A stretch of 64,000 nt of DNA. It comes from Onchidella celtica. Its lineage: Eukaryota; Mollusca; Gastropoda; Systellommatophora; Onchidiidae. The notes under the pieces were generated by a model. That model was not told the DNA's origin. It was given only the letters and a program-made list of their open reading frames with translations, and did no database searches. Position numbers and translations under genes: made by a program. The stretch spans positions 38,184,620 to 38,248,619 of the forward strand of contig OZ007570.1 of NCBI GenBank assembly GCA_963931925.1, in the 5' to 3' direction. Below, in pieces: positions 12,027 to 22,429 of this stretch (its first letter is position 1; the number at the start of each line of letters is the position of its first letter).

Positions 12027-12734
12027 GTAAGTTTCTACCTACTGATTCGACGATGAACGTGAATCTGACCTTAATTTTCCAGTAGAAGTGCTACCGAAAG
12101 AATGCAAGACTACAATGTATTTTACATGCAACTAGATCTAGCATGAGTGTCTGGTATACACATTTGTAAATTGAAATTGATGTGTCTGGATGAGGCTGGG
12201 GATTGCCAGCCCATCCTCGAGTAGATCTAGATCTAATGTAACTACGTCAGTTGTGTTGTCGAGTTATATCCTTTTTAAGCGGTAGGCACGAATAACTGAG
12301 TTAACATTGTCGTCTGAGACATTAAGATATTATTTGTTAGATAGTAGGTAGGCTAAATCTGAAAGATAGATAAGTAATAATTAAATTGTGAATGAGTCAG
12401 GATGATATAATCTTTTAAGAATCTAGAGGAGACTTCTAGTGATATATTATTGAATTTTCATTTGATGCTGCTGATGTTGTCTTTTTAATATGTAAAAGCT
12501 AGACGAAATTTGTTAGGGAATTTAAAGTAATAAATTTGTGGCCCTGCAAGGTCCTTGATAAAACTTACTCGAATTGTTATTAGTGTATGTGGCATGGTAT
12601 GGAAGAGTAATTGCTAAAAACCTCTCGATAGTTTAAAATGCAGTCGTAACAATAATTTTATATAATAACCCACCCCGTAACATTAGGGTTAGCGATGGGG
12701 CAGAACATTTAAAAATAAAACAAGGTAATACTGA

Positions 12735-12962
12735 GAGGTAGCCTATGGGGTGCTTCTTCCAAAACTTCTTTGAACTGCTCGTGGGTGGGTGTAGGCACTG
12801 TCAGACAGTATTAGAAATGAAAACATCTCAGCATGTATGATGGGAGGAAATGCAGACACATCTTTGTTCCACTCACAGTCTGGCACAGTGTTTGGGTCAA
12901 CCCCATTGATAAGTTTTAACTTGTCACGAAACCTCTGTGCACTCACGGGATCTGTGCTTCCT
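12735..12962 (-). pseudogene. Remnant of an uncharacterised animal domain (KLKLINGVDP type)
   Basis: On the minus strand the frame reads RFRDKLKLINGVDPNTVPDC, EWNKDVSAFPPIIHAEMFSF, LILSDSAYTH. From memory this pattern (K-x-K-L-x-x-G-V-D-P-Y, then E-W/F, then P-x-I-x-x-x-x-I-x-x-Y-L-V, then S-x-Y-T) occurs at the N-terminus of uncharacterised invertebrate proteins, some with SWIM or YqaJ-type domains. After YTH the frame breaks, but the next frame continues HEQFKEVLEEAP, as expected for the same domain. A 4-base CCAC duplication inside CACCCACCCACG would explain the shift. Upstream on the minus strand, a pyrimidine-rich tract ending in TTAG could be a splice acceptor near 12962. Best read as a decayed exon or processed fragment. 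Confidence 0.55.
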
Positions 12963-13074
12963 AACCGCGAAGTCGAAGTAAACAAAACCGCCTGGTCTAA
13001 CAAAATGGCGGCGGGGTTGTGTCCACCCGGCGACTCAAGTTCCACCTATTTCTACCCTGGCTAAAATTCCCCCC

Positions 13075-13345
13075 TCCCTCCCCCTCCTTCGATTAGAAAT
13101 TCGCGACCTTCTTGCTTATTGTTCTTGTTTGTTCTATGCCCATTTACTGAAGAAGAAAAAAAAATGGAGATCTATCAGTACGTAGAAGAAGTATTTAACA
13201 AATGCAACACTTTGACACTTGTTCAAAATGCCATGTAGCACTTATCAAGCCGCTTCTCAGTTTCGATTTATTCTAACTCCTTATCAGAACAGTAAAAGCG
13301 GCAAACGTTTAACGTCGAATTTCTCCCGTTTGAGGATCACTGATC
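13075..13345 (+). repeat. R14 dispersed repeat copy A
   Basis: Shares GGAGATCTATCAGTA, CAGTTTCGATTTATTCTAAC, TTATCAGAACAGTAAA and CAAACGTTTAACGTCGAATT with copies at 38.75-39.04 kb and, inverted, at 53.65-53.88 kb. Class unknown; no coding content. Confidence 0.65.
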
Positions 13346-13495
13346 TGAACTATAGGCCAATTTGTTTACCTACACGTGACATGGGTGTTTACATCACGCC
13401 TGACGGCAGGAAATTAATGGAAAGCCGGCGGGGGGGGGGGCGGGGGGGGGGGGGGGAGGGGACATGATATAAAATAAATACTGCTTAAGAATAAA

Positions 13496-13735
13496 TCGTC
13501 ACCGTCCTCTAAAACTGTCGTAATCGGTTTTGGCTACTTTTCAGAAGAGGCAAACGGTTTTATTTTAAAACAACTGGTCTAGCTACGATGAATTTTTAAA
13601 ATTTCGCTATTCGATTATTTTCGGCTCAGGAATCTATGTCCAAGATCATTCGTCGCAGGTTTGAATGTGGTTGAATAATATATAATAATCGATTTTTCAA
13701 ATCTTTGAGTTACTAAGTTACTATAGTCTCAGGGA
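13496..13735 (+). repeat. Dispersed repeat shared with 56026-56270
   Basis: Shared blocks include TTTTGGCTACTTTTCAGA, CTACGATGAATTTTT and AATCGATTTTTCAAAT (or near variants). About 240 bp, diverged. It follows an R14 copy here, so the two may be parts of one larger element. Confidence 0.6.
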
Positions 13736-13749
13736 ACGGTGATGTCATG

Positions 13750-14021
13750 GAATGTTTTTACAAGTACGTACGTCCCCCAAGTTTTATGCGCTTGGGGTAC
13801 GTATTTTAAAGCCTTTTGTGACTCCAGAGCTAGAGAGCTCCTCCCGAAATACTCCTCACAACAGCCTTAATCAAGTATTCTTTCAGATTTTATTTTTGTT
13901 TCCTCCTGCCTTTTGGTTGAAAGGGTAGGGGGCAGGGTTAGGGATTTGATAAGATTCAGGGTTGAGAATAAGGACGGGATCAGGGATCTGGTACGTATAT
14001 GAAAGCGCCCCTAGCGCAGAA
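13750..14021 (+). mobile_element. R1 family MITE copy 2 (right end truncated)
   Basis: Left TIR GAATGTTTTTACAAGTACGT and interior CAGAGCTAGAGAGCTCCTCC are intact. The right end stops after GCGCCCCTAGCGCAGAAC, so about the last 30 bp of the TIR are missing. Confidence 0.8.
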
Positions 14022-14252
14022 CTCCACATGACTATCAAAACCTTCATGCTGTGATAAATGTAATATAAGGATAGGGTGCGGGGAACCGGAGTGTGATGGG
14101 GAGGGTGTTTCGACTACTGTACATGAGTACATACAAACTGTTACATCTCCAATGTTACACCATTAATTAGTTGAATAAACACTTGGATAACAGTAGACAT
14201 CCGCCACAGCTGTTGCCTTATGGTGTAATTGATTGGCTGACTGACTCGAGAA

Positions 14253-14634
14253 GCTCTCTCTCTCTCTCTCTCTTTCTTTTATTTTTCTCTCTATCTCCAC
14301 CCTCTCTCTGTACGTCTGCCTGTCTGTTTCTTTCTCTGCCTGTCTGTTTATCTATCCATCTCTCTGTGTTTGTGTGTCTCTGCATGTGTCTCTCTCTTTC
14401 TCTGTCTTTTGTCAGTCTGTCCCTTTCTGTGTATGTGTGTGTGTGTGTGTTTGTGTCCCTCTTAGTATGTCTGTCTCTGTTTTTCTCTGTGTCTCCATCT
14501 GTGTGTGTGTGTATGTGTGTTTGTGTCCCTATCTCTGTGTGTTTCTCTCTCTCTCTCTTTCTCTTTGCGACTGTTTCTCTGTCATTTTCTTTCTCTGTCT
14601 GTGTGTCTGTCTTTGTGTGTTTGTCTGTCTCTTA

Positions 14635-14672
<38 letters not shown>

Positions 14673-14747
14673 TTCTCTTTGCCACTGTTTCTCTGTCCCT
14701 TTCTTTCTCTGCCTGTCTGTCTGCTTGTCGGTCTCTCCTTCTCTCTG

Positions 14748-14800
<53 letters not shown>
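14253..14800. repeat. CT/GT-rich low-complexity tract
   Basis: About 550 bp of TC, TG and CTGT words, with a pure (TC)n run at about 14753-14799. Long open frames on both strands (up to 224 codons) are compositional artefacts. Confidence 0.97.
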
Positions 14801-14803
<3 letters not shown>

Positions 14804-15129
14804 GTGGCAAGATATGATAATTTGTTCATTTCTGGAAGTTTCTGAGAGACCACAGCACCACGTCATAGTTTCCTACACTTACAAAAACTGCAGCTTCATA
14901 CCCACACCTCTTGTACAGCACAGTGTACAGCTTTCTCTCCAAATGAATACCAGTGGGCGTGTCTCGCAGGAGGGCTAGGTGTAAAATGATAAGGAGGCCA
15001 AAATTCTTTCTCATGAAGATGATTTACGACACCGTGCAACAGTTTGTGCAATCAAACCTCGCAAACCCCTTATTTCCTAGTGACTGAGGACTTGCTACCG
15101 GTACAGAATCACCAGGGAGACCTGAAGGG

Positions 15130-15248
15130 CCGAGACACAGGATACCGAGACGGATCGGTTCGTCATTTTCCGTCCATCGTCTTGCTCGCGTATCATCCTT
15201 GTCAGCAATACAACAATTCGCACCACACTCCTTGAATATAATTGAACA
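15130..15248 (-). mobile_element. R12 MITE, partial copy
   Basis: CCGAGACACAGGATACCGAG starts the element. The rest (GACGG...CGTCATTTTCCGTCC, GCGTATCATC, CAATACAACAATTCGCA) is the reverse complement of the 40738-40955 element. It stops at GAACAC (15248), where R9-type sequence begins. Confidence 0.7.
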
Positions 15249-15352
15249 CGGCAGTGTGGGCAGTGGGTGGTGTTTTAGTGTGATGCATAACAATTAGGTG
15301 GTGAGCCACCAATCTGGGGCCCACGCCAGCCTTGGTCTGGCCTACCCCTTGG
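15249..15352 (+). mobile_element. R9 MITE fragment
   Basis: GGTGGTGAGCCACCAATCTG and GCCAGCCTTGGTCTGGCCTA match the right half of the 16049-16176 element. The left TIR is missing because the R12 piece abuts it, making a chimeric junction. Confidence 0.65.
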
Positions 15353-15369
15353 AATAGGCCCATTGCGAA

Positions 15370-15377
15370 TGACGTCA
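15370..15377. promoter_or_regulatory. CRE-type palindrome TGACGTCA
   Basis: Perfect CRE consensus 91 bp before the THAP ATG. An AAGATGGCC word of YY1/initiator type lies between (about 15411). Function is inferred. Confidence 0.4.
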
Positions 15378-15467
15378 CAGAGGGTTTTTGTTTTGTTCTT
15401 CCGACACAAAAGATGGCCTTTGGATCAGCTGATGAGTGTAACTTCGAGATATGTCTAAGCGGTTAAA

Positions 15468-15591
15468 ATGCCTGCTGGTTGCACTGCAATTGACTGTTAT
15501 GACAGCGGTGGAAAGGATGGATCCAAGCTGGTCAGATTCCCTACCATCCGTGTAAACAAAGGAAAGGAAGTGAAAGAATTGACCGGACGTC
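15468..15591 (+). pseudogene. N-terminal half of a THAP zinc finger (exon-like fragment)
   Basis: ATG at 15468 opens MPAGCTAIDCYDSGGKDGSK, then LVRFPTIRVNKGKEVKELTG. This is the typical start of a THAP domain: an M-P start, C-x(4)-C zinc ligands, an F-P motif and a basic stretch. After ELTGR (about 15591) the frame leaves the family: the expected W-I-x-A-I-x-R block, AVPTF/H-C-S-x-H-F region and remaining zinc ligands are absent. It may be a first exon whose splice donor I cannot pin down, or a truncated copy. It sits between inverted ATAGGCCCATTG words (15354 and 15771 areas), so it could lie inside a small transposon. P-element-type transposases also begin with THAP. Confidence 0.6.
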
Positions 15592-15934
15592 TCCTATGTG
15601 CATGTACACACGTGCCATTGTTTACTGTAGCGAACTACTTTTATCTCACCCCCGATTGGTTCGCGGCGCGCGCCTGAAGTGTTCGCACTGCAAATCAGCT
15701 AACGAATCAAAATCAATGCTACCATCGCCATGGTTATATAACGGTCCTTACAACAAAGATGGCCGATGTGCACAATGGGCCTATAATTAGGGTTTCTGCT
15801 GATACCTTGGCCTCACTTGTAGGGGACGGGTGTGTCCGATTATTCTTCTATTCACGAGGAATAATTACTATGAAACGATAACATAAGATTACTTTTTAGT
15901 TTTGGCTGTTGTTTGTTCAACGTAGTTTAAGTAC

Positions 15935-16035
15935 AAAGCCGAAGAGAGAAAAATTAAATACAGTTATGTTCACTATTAAGGAGAAGAGAACAAATCTGTA
16001 GCTTACTGTGTGAAATACCATAGTCAACTCACAAC
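15935..16035 (+). repeat. Dispersed repeat shared with 35859-35945
   Basis: GCCGAAGAGAGAAAA, GTTCACT, ATCTGTAGCTTACTG and GTGAAATACCA recur in the same order near 35.9 kb. Class unknown. Confidence 0.55.
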
Positions 16036-16048
16036 TGTCACTTTTAGT

Positions 16049-16176
16049 GGTAAGCCAGACCAAGGCTGCCCACACCGCGGCGGTATGGGTTGTTAGTAAT
16101 GTTTTAGCGTGATACATGATAATTAGGTGGTGAGTCACCAGTGTGGGGCTTACGCCAGCCTTGGTCAGGCTTACCC
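16049..16176 (+). mobile_element. R9 MITE, complete short copy
   Basis: Left GGTAAGCCAGACCAAGGCTG and right CAGCCTTGGTCAGGCTTACC are inverted repeats matching at 19 of 20 positions. About 128 bp. Related to the foldback element at 22214-22428. Confidence 0.8.
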
Positions 16177-16565
16177 CTTAGTTTTCTAGTAAAAATCGCC
16201 AGAACCAAACGTGTTTGCTTTATAGGCGGCCACCGCGTGCATGGTCCATTCCCCCCCCCTCCGCCTCCTCCCTCCACCCCATTTTTTCTTTCCCCTTTCC
16301 TTTAACATTTCTTGTTACCTTGCAAAAGTTTGATGAAGGTTTGTAAATGAAGATTACATGTAGATTCTGCAGGTGACATGCATTTCTTTTCTATCTGATA
16401 GCCGACATTTAACAGTCTCCACAGCGCCTTGTCTTCGCATAAAAGTAATGCATTTTTAGAATAACGGGCCTACAATTACTTCATGATCTATGAGCGAAGC
16501 GAGATGGCCAAATTGACATTCTTCTGGAACATGTAATGCTGTTTTTATTTTTCATGGCTTAAAAG

Positions 16566-17165
16566 TAGTGATTCCCAACGGTGAACACTTGTCCCCCCCC
16601 CCCCCCCCGGGGGTGGAATTTCACCTCTAAGGGGAGGAATTTTAGCCGGGGGGAGGGGGGATTGGGAAGGGGATTTCAGTCGGAGGTAGAACTCAACACT
16701 AGAAAAAATATTCTCTGCAAACTGTGTATAATATAGATCGAACGAAATACCAGTCTACAAAATACAATAAAGAAATTTAGTTTCATATCATAAATTGTTG
16801 CGATAATTACCATTGTAAAAGTATAATGGTGAAAGGGTATTGGATGACAACTGAAGAGTCCACAAGAAAAACGATGATAGTCACAGATTTCATGTTTAGA
16901 GAAGACTGGTCTTTTAAATTTGACTGAGCTCTTTCTTTCCTAGTCTATGTTCTTGTTAGATGGCAATTTTAGCGAACCGAGCCCATTTCTGTCAAAGCTG
17001 CTGAAGTAGGTGGAATATTCGCTTGGGTTTCGGACCAATAGCCCATAATTTGAATATTGTGGCTTAGCCCTTTTTTTTTCGTGGACAATTCAATTCCCTA
17101 TGAGGGATTGAGGAAACCTGGGATCGTAAGGGGAGTAATGCGGCATGGGATTCTGAGAACCGCTG
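16566..17165. mobile_element. hAT-like MITE, degraded
   Basis: Starts AGTGATTCCCAACGG (C lost at the first base) and ends GATTCTGAGAACCGCTG, the inverted hAT terminus. The 8-bp flanks match poorly (4 of 8). The interior carries poly(C)/poly(G) runs like copies A and B. Confidence 0.55.
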
Positions 17166-17329
17166 TGTTCAAGCAACCTGACATTTAGAAAAATTTGCCA
17201 TGCTCTTCAAATCTTACGTATGTTTTTCTGTGTTTGTAGTTAGGAGATTGCATTTTTTTTTTTTTTTTACTGATTCTTAATGGTCCACTCTAATCGCAGT
17301 GATCTGAGTTTTCACTAGTGAACATTTAA

Positions 17330-17550
17330 CTCTTTGTGTGCCAATCACCGATATATCGGTTCTTCCGCTGGTCACGCGTTTGTGCCAATCACCGATGTAT
17401 CGGTGCACAAGAATGCTAGGCTAGTGTGTTTCCGGAAGTAAGAAAGTCGACTTTCTAGTATATATTTTGCAGTAGTTAGTCTTCATTCATCTCCCCCCTA
17501 CTTTATTCCTGTATCGGCAAACGTGGAAAAAATTCCTGGCAAACAAAGAG
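17330..17550. mobile_element. piggyBac-like MITE (TTAA-flanked) 1
   Basis: TTAA at 17326-17329 and 17551-17554 flanks CTCTTTGTGTGCC on the left and GGCAAACAAAGAG on the right. TTAA duplication with a C(C/T)CTTTG terminus is the piggyBac hallmark. A short tandem ATCACCGAT-TATCGGT palindrome occurs twice near the left end. Confidence 0.85.
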
Positions 17551-17854
17551 TTAATTAAACACTAGGACACTGTAACATTTCTTGCATAATCTCCAAATGT
17601 CATTTAAGTTTATGGAAAGGAAATTTGCAATTTTCATGGGGTTTTGAGCAATGGAAAGAAAACGGTTATTAGGTTAAATATGAAAATTAGAAAGGACTGC
17701 GGTTCCAATACCTGCTTCTGAAACCAATAATTATAAACGACAAGAAAGGAAAATAAAATAAACGGACGGATAAGGCAGATTGACAGATTGACCATTAAGA
17801 ATGAGTGCCGAAGAGAAACAAAAGAATAAATATGTTTATTAATAAATACATAAT

Positions 17855-18213
<359 letters not shown>

Positions 18214-19420
18214 ATGGGTTATCACAGGTGGACACCTGTGGACACTTGTGGACATTTTGTTTATGATAGATGATGACGTGCGAGATCTATAATTTGAAAC
18301 TCAATGTCGTGACGTCACCATTCGAATTATAGTCGGCAGATCAAAATCGCACAGTACGCGCCTAGGCTAAGGACTACTGGTTGTCATAGCTTCCAAAAAA
18401 AATCTTTCCTATAGCTCTTCACCAGAAAGTGGCCAGCATTTACTCAAAACACGTCGTCCACGCACGGGCTTCAAATTTGTTCGCCGGTCAAACTTCCGCA
18501 CAGGATAGCGGTGCTCATGCTGTGTCTTCCTTGCGGGGGGGGGGGGTGAAAAGTGGTTGAAGGAGCACAGGACATTCTAACCCCATAGACGTAATCAGAG
18601 GGACTCGCCAGGTGTACGTAAACACACCCTGCTGAGGTAAATAGCGGCCCTTTCCAAAAAAGACTTTCTGAGGAAAATAACATCACAAGGAGACGCTGGC
18701 ATTTGCACCAGGTTATATACAGCAAAAGGAATGCGGAAACAGTCTGAGATAGAACTTGGAGAAATGAGTCGAGCAAATCGATTCTAAAGAATCCTGGAGC
18801 TAACAGTTTTAATTACACACTGAAACAGTTTAAATATAGGTATTTTACTAGATAACTTACCAGATGATCTTACTTCTAGTTAATGCTTGCCCCCCCCCCC
18901 CCCCCTCCATTTCCTGAATAAAAAAAACAACAACAAACTTCGACGATGTTTGGACTCCAAACTTAAAGCTTAAGGAGAAAAGAAGAAGCCGATGTCGACA
19001 TTCCCTTTTCCATTCAGACTAGGTCGAACACAAGAAAACTTATCATCCTTCACTCTGCTAGCTACCCAGTCCTTGATATCAAGTTTGAAATTATAGTATC
19101 GATCAAATTCCATGCCGAATCTTACATCAGACTTTTTACTCTTCACGTTGTGGAAAGAGTGTTTACAGCAAGCGGCGATACTGTAAACACATGCATTTGA
19201 TGTGTTGATCGCCAGTATAGACAATGGGTACGCAGGGAGAGGCCGTTTCCTGGCACATCGTTGGTAATCAATTATTGTGCAAGTTTTAGGAGTGGTTTAA
19301 AGACATGCGTCATTTCCAGTGATTGTATACTCTTTGGATTGGCTAACTGGCTGTTTGGGGACTGATTGGCTGGCTAGGTACCCATTTATCCGGCCATTAA
19401 AATTTGTGGATTATGTCATC
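18214..19420. other. Interval without recognised gene
   Basis: Holds three GTGGACAC-type words in tandem (18228-18257), a CRE palindrome at 18310-18317 inside an inverted CTATAATTTGAA/TTCGAATTATAG pair, and poly(G) and poly(C) runs near 18535 and 18892. No domain recognised. Confidence 0.45.
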
Positions 19421-19421
19421 G

Positions 19422-19517
19422 CAATGGTCCTCAACTTTTTTTTTCAGACAATCATCCCCCCACACCCCCCCCCCGCCCCCTTCCTCCCCGTAGGCTGCAA
19501 CTTTTCTTTCATCTCCC

Positions 19518-19548
<31 letters not shown>

Positions 19549-19786
19549 CCCACCCCCCCCCCCCGAACCAAATATCCATCCTCAAACCCAATGGATACAT
19601 TTCAGGCTGCACACAGATCATATGATGTTAAGTTTCTCAAAAGCTTTATTTATGGCAGTAGGTGTATTGATTGTTCATTATGAAACAGAAAGCGTTCTTT
19701 ATTAAAGGCACACAAAACTAGGCCTTTTCTGTTTATAAAAACCATCAACACGCGCTGTTCAACAAGTCTCAATTTGAGAGCCGCTG
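19422..19786. mobile_element. hAT-like MITE, copy B
   Basis: Left CAATGGTCCTCAAC and right TTGAGAGCCGCTG are diverged hAT termini. The 8-bp flanks TGTCATCG and TGTTATCC match at 6 of 8. The interior (ATCCTCAAACCCAATGGATA, TTTTCTGTTTATAAAA, GTTCAACAAGTC) is homologous to copy A at 1738-2149. Confidence 0.8.
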
Positions 19787-19799
19787 TGTTATCCTCTTT

Positions 19800-20840
19800 G
19801 ATTTTTGTCCATCTGTCTGTATTTGCATTGTCTGTGTTCTCTTATACTGTCTGCTGGTTTACACCGTGTGGGGTATTTTTCTTATTTTCAAGGTGTTTGT
19901 CGGTGTGCCAAGCGATCGGCCTTTTCACTTGTTTATATGATGATGTTTCCAACCAATAGACTTTTCCATGTACACAAGAACATCAGATCAGTGTTTGGGT
20001 TTGAGTCTCCGATTTTCGTTTATCCTTAAAATTCTTATCATATTTTCAATTTACAACAACCTCATAGAAGACAAAGAATGTCTGGTATATATTTGGTACT
20101 CTATTTGGTCTATTAATTGCCGAGCCGCGCATTTACTAGATAAAAAAAATAAAAAAATATCCACCCAAAGAACTAACGCAAGAGGGCACTGCTCCTTTGC
20201 AACCCCTTGCACATGGGCGCGCCCCAAAGTCAAGTCCTTGTATGCTTATTGTGTATCTCAAATAGGGAACTCCCCCCAGAGCTTTCAAGATACCTTACTC
20301 TCCTCTGATACTGGTTATGAAAGTAATTTTATGTTTTTAACTTGAAAAAACAACAACACAAACTTGTTAATTAAGAAAAAAAAACTTATTTTTTCTTCAT
20401 GGTTTTATTTTTGTATGGGGTGGAGATGGGATTCTGGAAAGTTCTGGAAAGAGGGGGGGGGGAGGGGGGCCCCTTTGCCCCCCCCCTCCCCCCTCCCTGT
20501 ATGTCCTGCCTTGCAGGGCCTGCATTGCACAGCTTGACTTTGGCAGACACGGTTAATTGAAACCTTGAAACCGCCATAGCAATAAAGTATGTGAGCCGAC
20601 TAGATCCTTGACATTCAAGCACCGGTGAGATACAGAATGAAACCACAGCTCTGAAATTCTAAAAAAAAAAAAAAAGCGCAATGCTTGTATTATTCCGTTG
20701 TATTAATAATATGCCGCCTTTCTATGTTGAGGACATAAAATTTTCAATCCTTCACGGTTTTGAGGCGTCTTCTCTCTTTGGGGACACGGCGCATTTGTTT
20801 GTGCAACAGCTGGGATATCCGCCTTCACCTGCACTATTTA
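19800..20840. other. No recognisable gene or repeat family
   Basis: Contains A-rich and mixed G/C runs (about 20452-20500). Open frames are short; none carries a domain I recognise. Confidence 0.45.
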
Positions 20841-20842
20841 TG

Positions 20843-20950
20843 TTTCAGCATGTGGCATGAGGTGTTTTTATATTTCCTTTACAGAGAAAGATATTAAATT
20901 CTGGCATGAGGATTAAAATAGTAAACATTAATTTCGTATCTCATTTCGAG
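20843..20950 (+). repeat. Flanking direct repeat, left copy
   Basis: AGCATGTGGCATGAG, TTAAATTCTGGCA and GAGGATTAA recur in order at 21252-21383, so an R1 MITE lies between two copies of the same ~110-130-bp sequence. Confidence 0.75.
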
Positions 20951-21243
20951 GATTGTTGTTACTTGTAAGTTCGGCCACGAAGTTTTTTGCCCCAGGGGTA
21001 CGTATTTTAAAGCCTTTTTGTGACACCAGAGCTAGAGAGCTGCTCCTGAAATACTGCTGACAACAAACTTAATGAATTATTCTCTCAGACTTTCTTTTTG
21101 TTTTCCTCCTGTTTTTTGGTTGAAAGGGTAAGGGATTCGATAAGATTTAGGAGTGAGGATAAGGACAGAAATAGGGATAGGTACGTACACGTACGCGCCC
21201 CTAGCGCAAAACGCATGGGGTGCGTATGTATTTATCACAACAG
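20951..21243 (+). mobile_element. R1 family MITE copy 3
   Basis: ATTGTTGTTACTTGTAAG at the left and GCGCCCCTAGCGCAAAACGC ... ATTTATCACAACAGCC at the right are the TIRs. The interior is shorter than copy 1 (one GTTAGGG block lost). Confidence 0.85.
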
Positions 21244-21251
21244 CCTTGTTG

Positions 21252-21383
21252 CTGAGCATGTGGCATGAGATGTTTTTGATGTGTTTCATTTACAGACACA
21301 GAGATTAAATTCTGGCAAGAGGATTAACATGAAACTCGTTAGTGGCTCGTTAGTGTTCATTAATTTTCTGTCTCATCTCGGGG
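21252..21383 (+). repeat. Flanking direct repeat, right copy
   Basis: Second copy of the 20843-20950 sequence, diverged by scattered substitutions and short indels, offset about 407 bp. Confidence 0.75.
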
Positions 21384-21998
21384 GCCGGCTGGTAAACTGT
21401 CGTGACTTTTCTTTTCTTTTTGCAAAAAATACAACAACTTTACAACAAGTGTCGTCAACCCTCTAGGCACCGCCTCTATTTCTGCTTGTGGGCGAATTCT
21501 AATTTCGTGAGAATTTGTGCTTAGGGACATAATTAAGGTTTTTTTTTCATGATCATTTAGTTGCTTTACTGTGTAAGTTGTAGAAAATACTAAAAAAAAT
21601 AAGTTACTTTTCTCTCGCTGAGTTCTTGTGAAAACTGTAACCGAGGGATACATGTGTGTGTATGACTGGTGACACATTGTGGGGGGCCCAGAGAGGTTAA
21701 AAGCAAAACAAAAAAGCGTTAGTCAAGCTTTAGAATTCAAAATTCAACCTGAAAGCTATTACGGACTTTCAGCACGCCAAATATAATATTTCATTTTATA
21801 AAAAAAAAATAAAAAATACGAGTTACGATAGTTTGACATGCGGCGCTGGATCTGGAGAATAGATTTAAGATGTGCCAAACAGCCTTGCCCCCCAAAAAGA
21901 AATAATTAGATCTACCCTTCTTTTCTTTTTTCCGAAAATTGGCTATAACTTATATACTTCCTTTGTTGAGGTATGTAACGTCCTCTTCCTTAATGTAA

Positions 21999-22110
21999 GC
22001 ACGCGTTACATCTTGAAAATATAAAGAAAATAATTGTATTCTGACAACCACAAAGCACGCGTTACATCTTGAAAATATAAAGAAAATAATTGTATTCTGA
22101 CAACCACAAA
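21999..22110 (+). repeat. 56-bp perfect tandem duplication
   Basis: Units 21999-22054 and 22055-22110 look identical, beginning GCACGCGTTACATCTTG and ending CTGACAACCACAAA. Lack of differences suggests a very recent event or an assembly artefact. Confidence 0.97.
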
Positions 22111-22213
22111 GATTACACCACATGTTATTTCAAGTTAGATTTAAAATTTTTTTTTTATTGTAACTAACTTTCCTGTTTATTCATCCAGGCCAGCCAGTGC
22201 AAAAATTCTGATT

Positions 22214-22428
22214 AAGGGGTGAAACAGACTAAGGCTAGTGTAGGCGCCCGACCGGTGGCTCGCCGCCCATAACTTTCGCTTCACACTAACACAATCGATA
22301 CTGTCCACATCGCGACCCAGCGTGATGCAGCGCCCAATGCCTATTGTGCCAGTGTGAAGCAAAATTTATGGACGGCGAGCCACCAGACTGGCGCCTACAC
22401 CAGCCTTAGTCTGTTTCCTCCCCTAACT
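22214..22428. mobile_element. R9 foldback element
   Basis: Two arms of about 85-90 bp face each other across a ~35-bp centre. Left AACAGACTAAGGCTAGTGTA and GGTGGCTCGCCG pair with right CGGCGAGCCACC and CACCAGCCTTAGTCTGTTT. Arms share the GGCTGG(C/T)GTAGGC...GGTGGCTC core with the 15.3- and 16.1-kb R9 copies. Confidence 0.85.
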
Positions 22429-22429
22429 A

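Noticed and set aside
14171..14978. Ser/Leu/Val/Cys-rich frames up to 224 codons
   Set aside because: Pure consequence of CT/GT low-complexity sequence.
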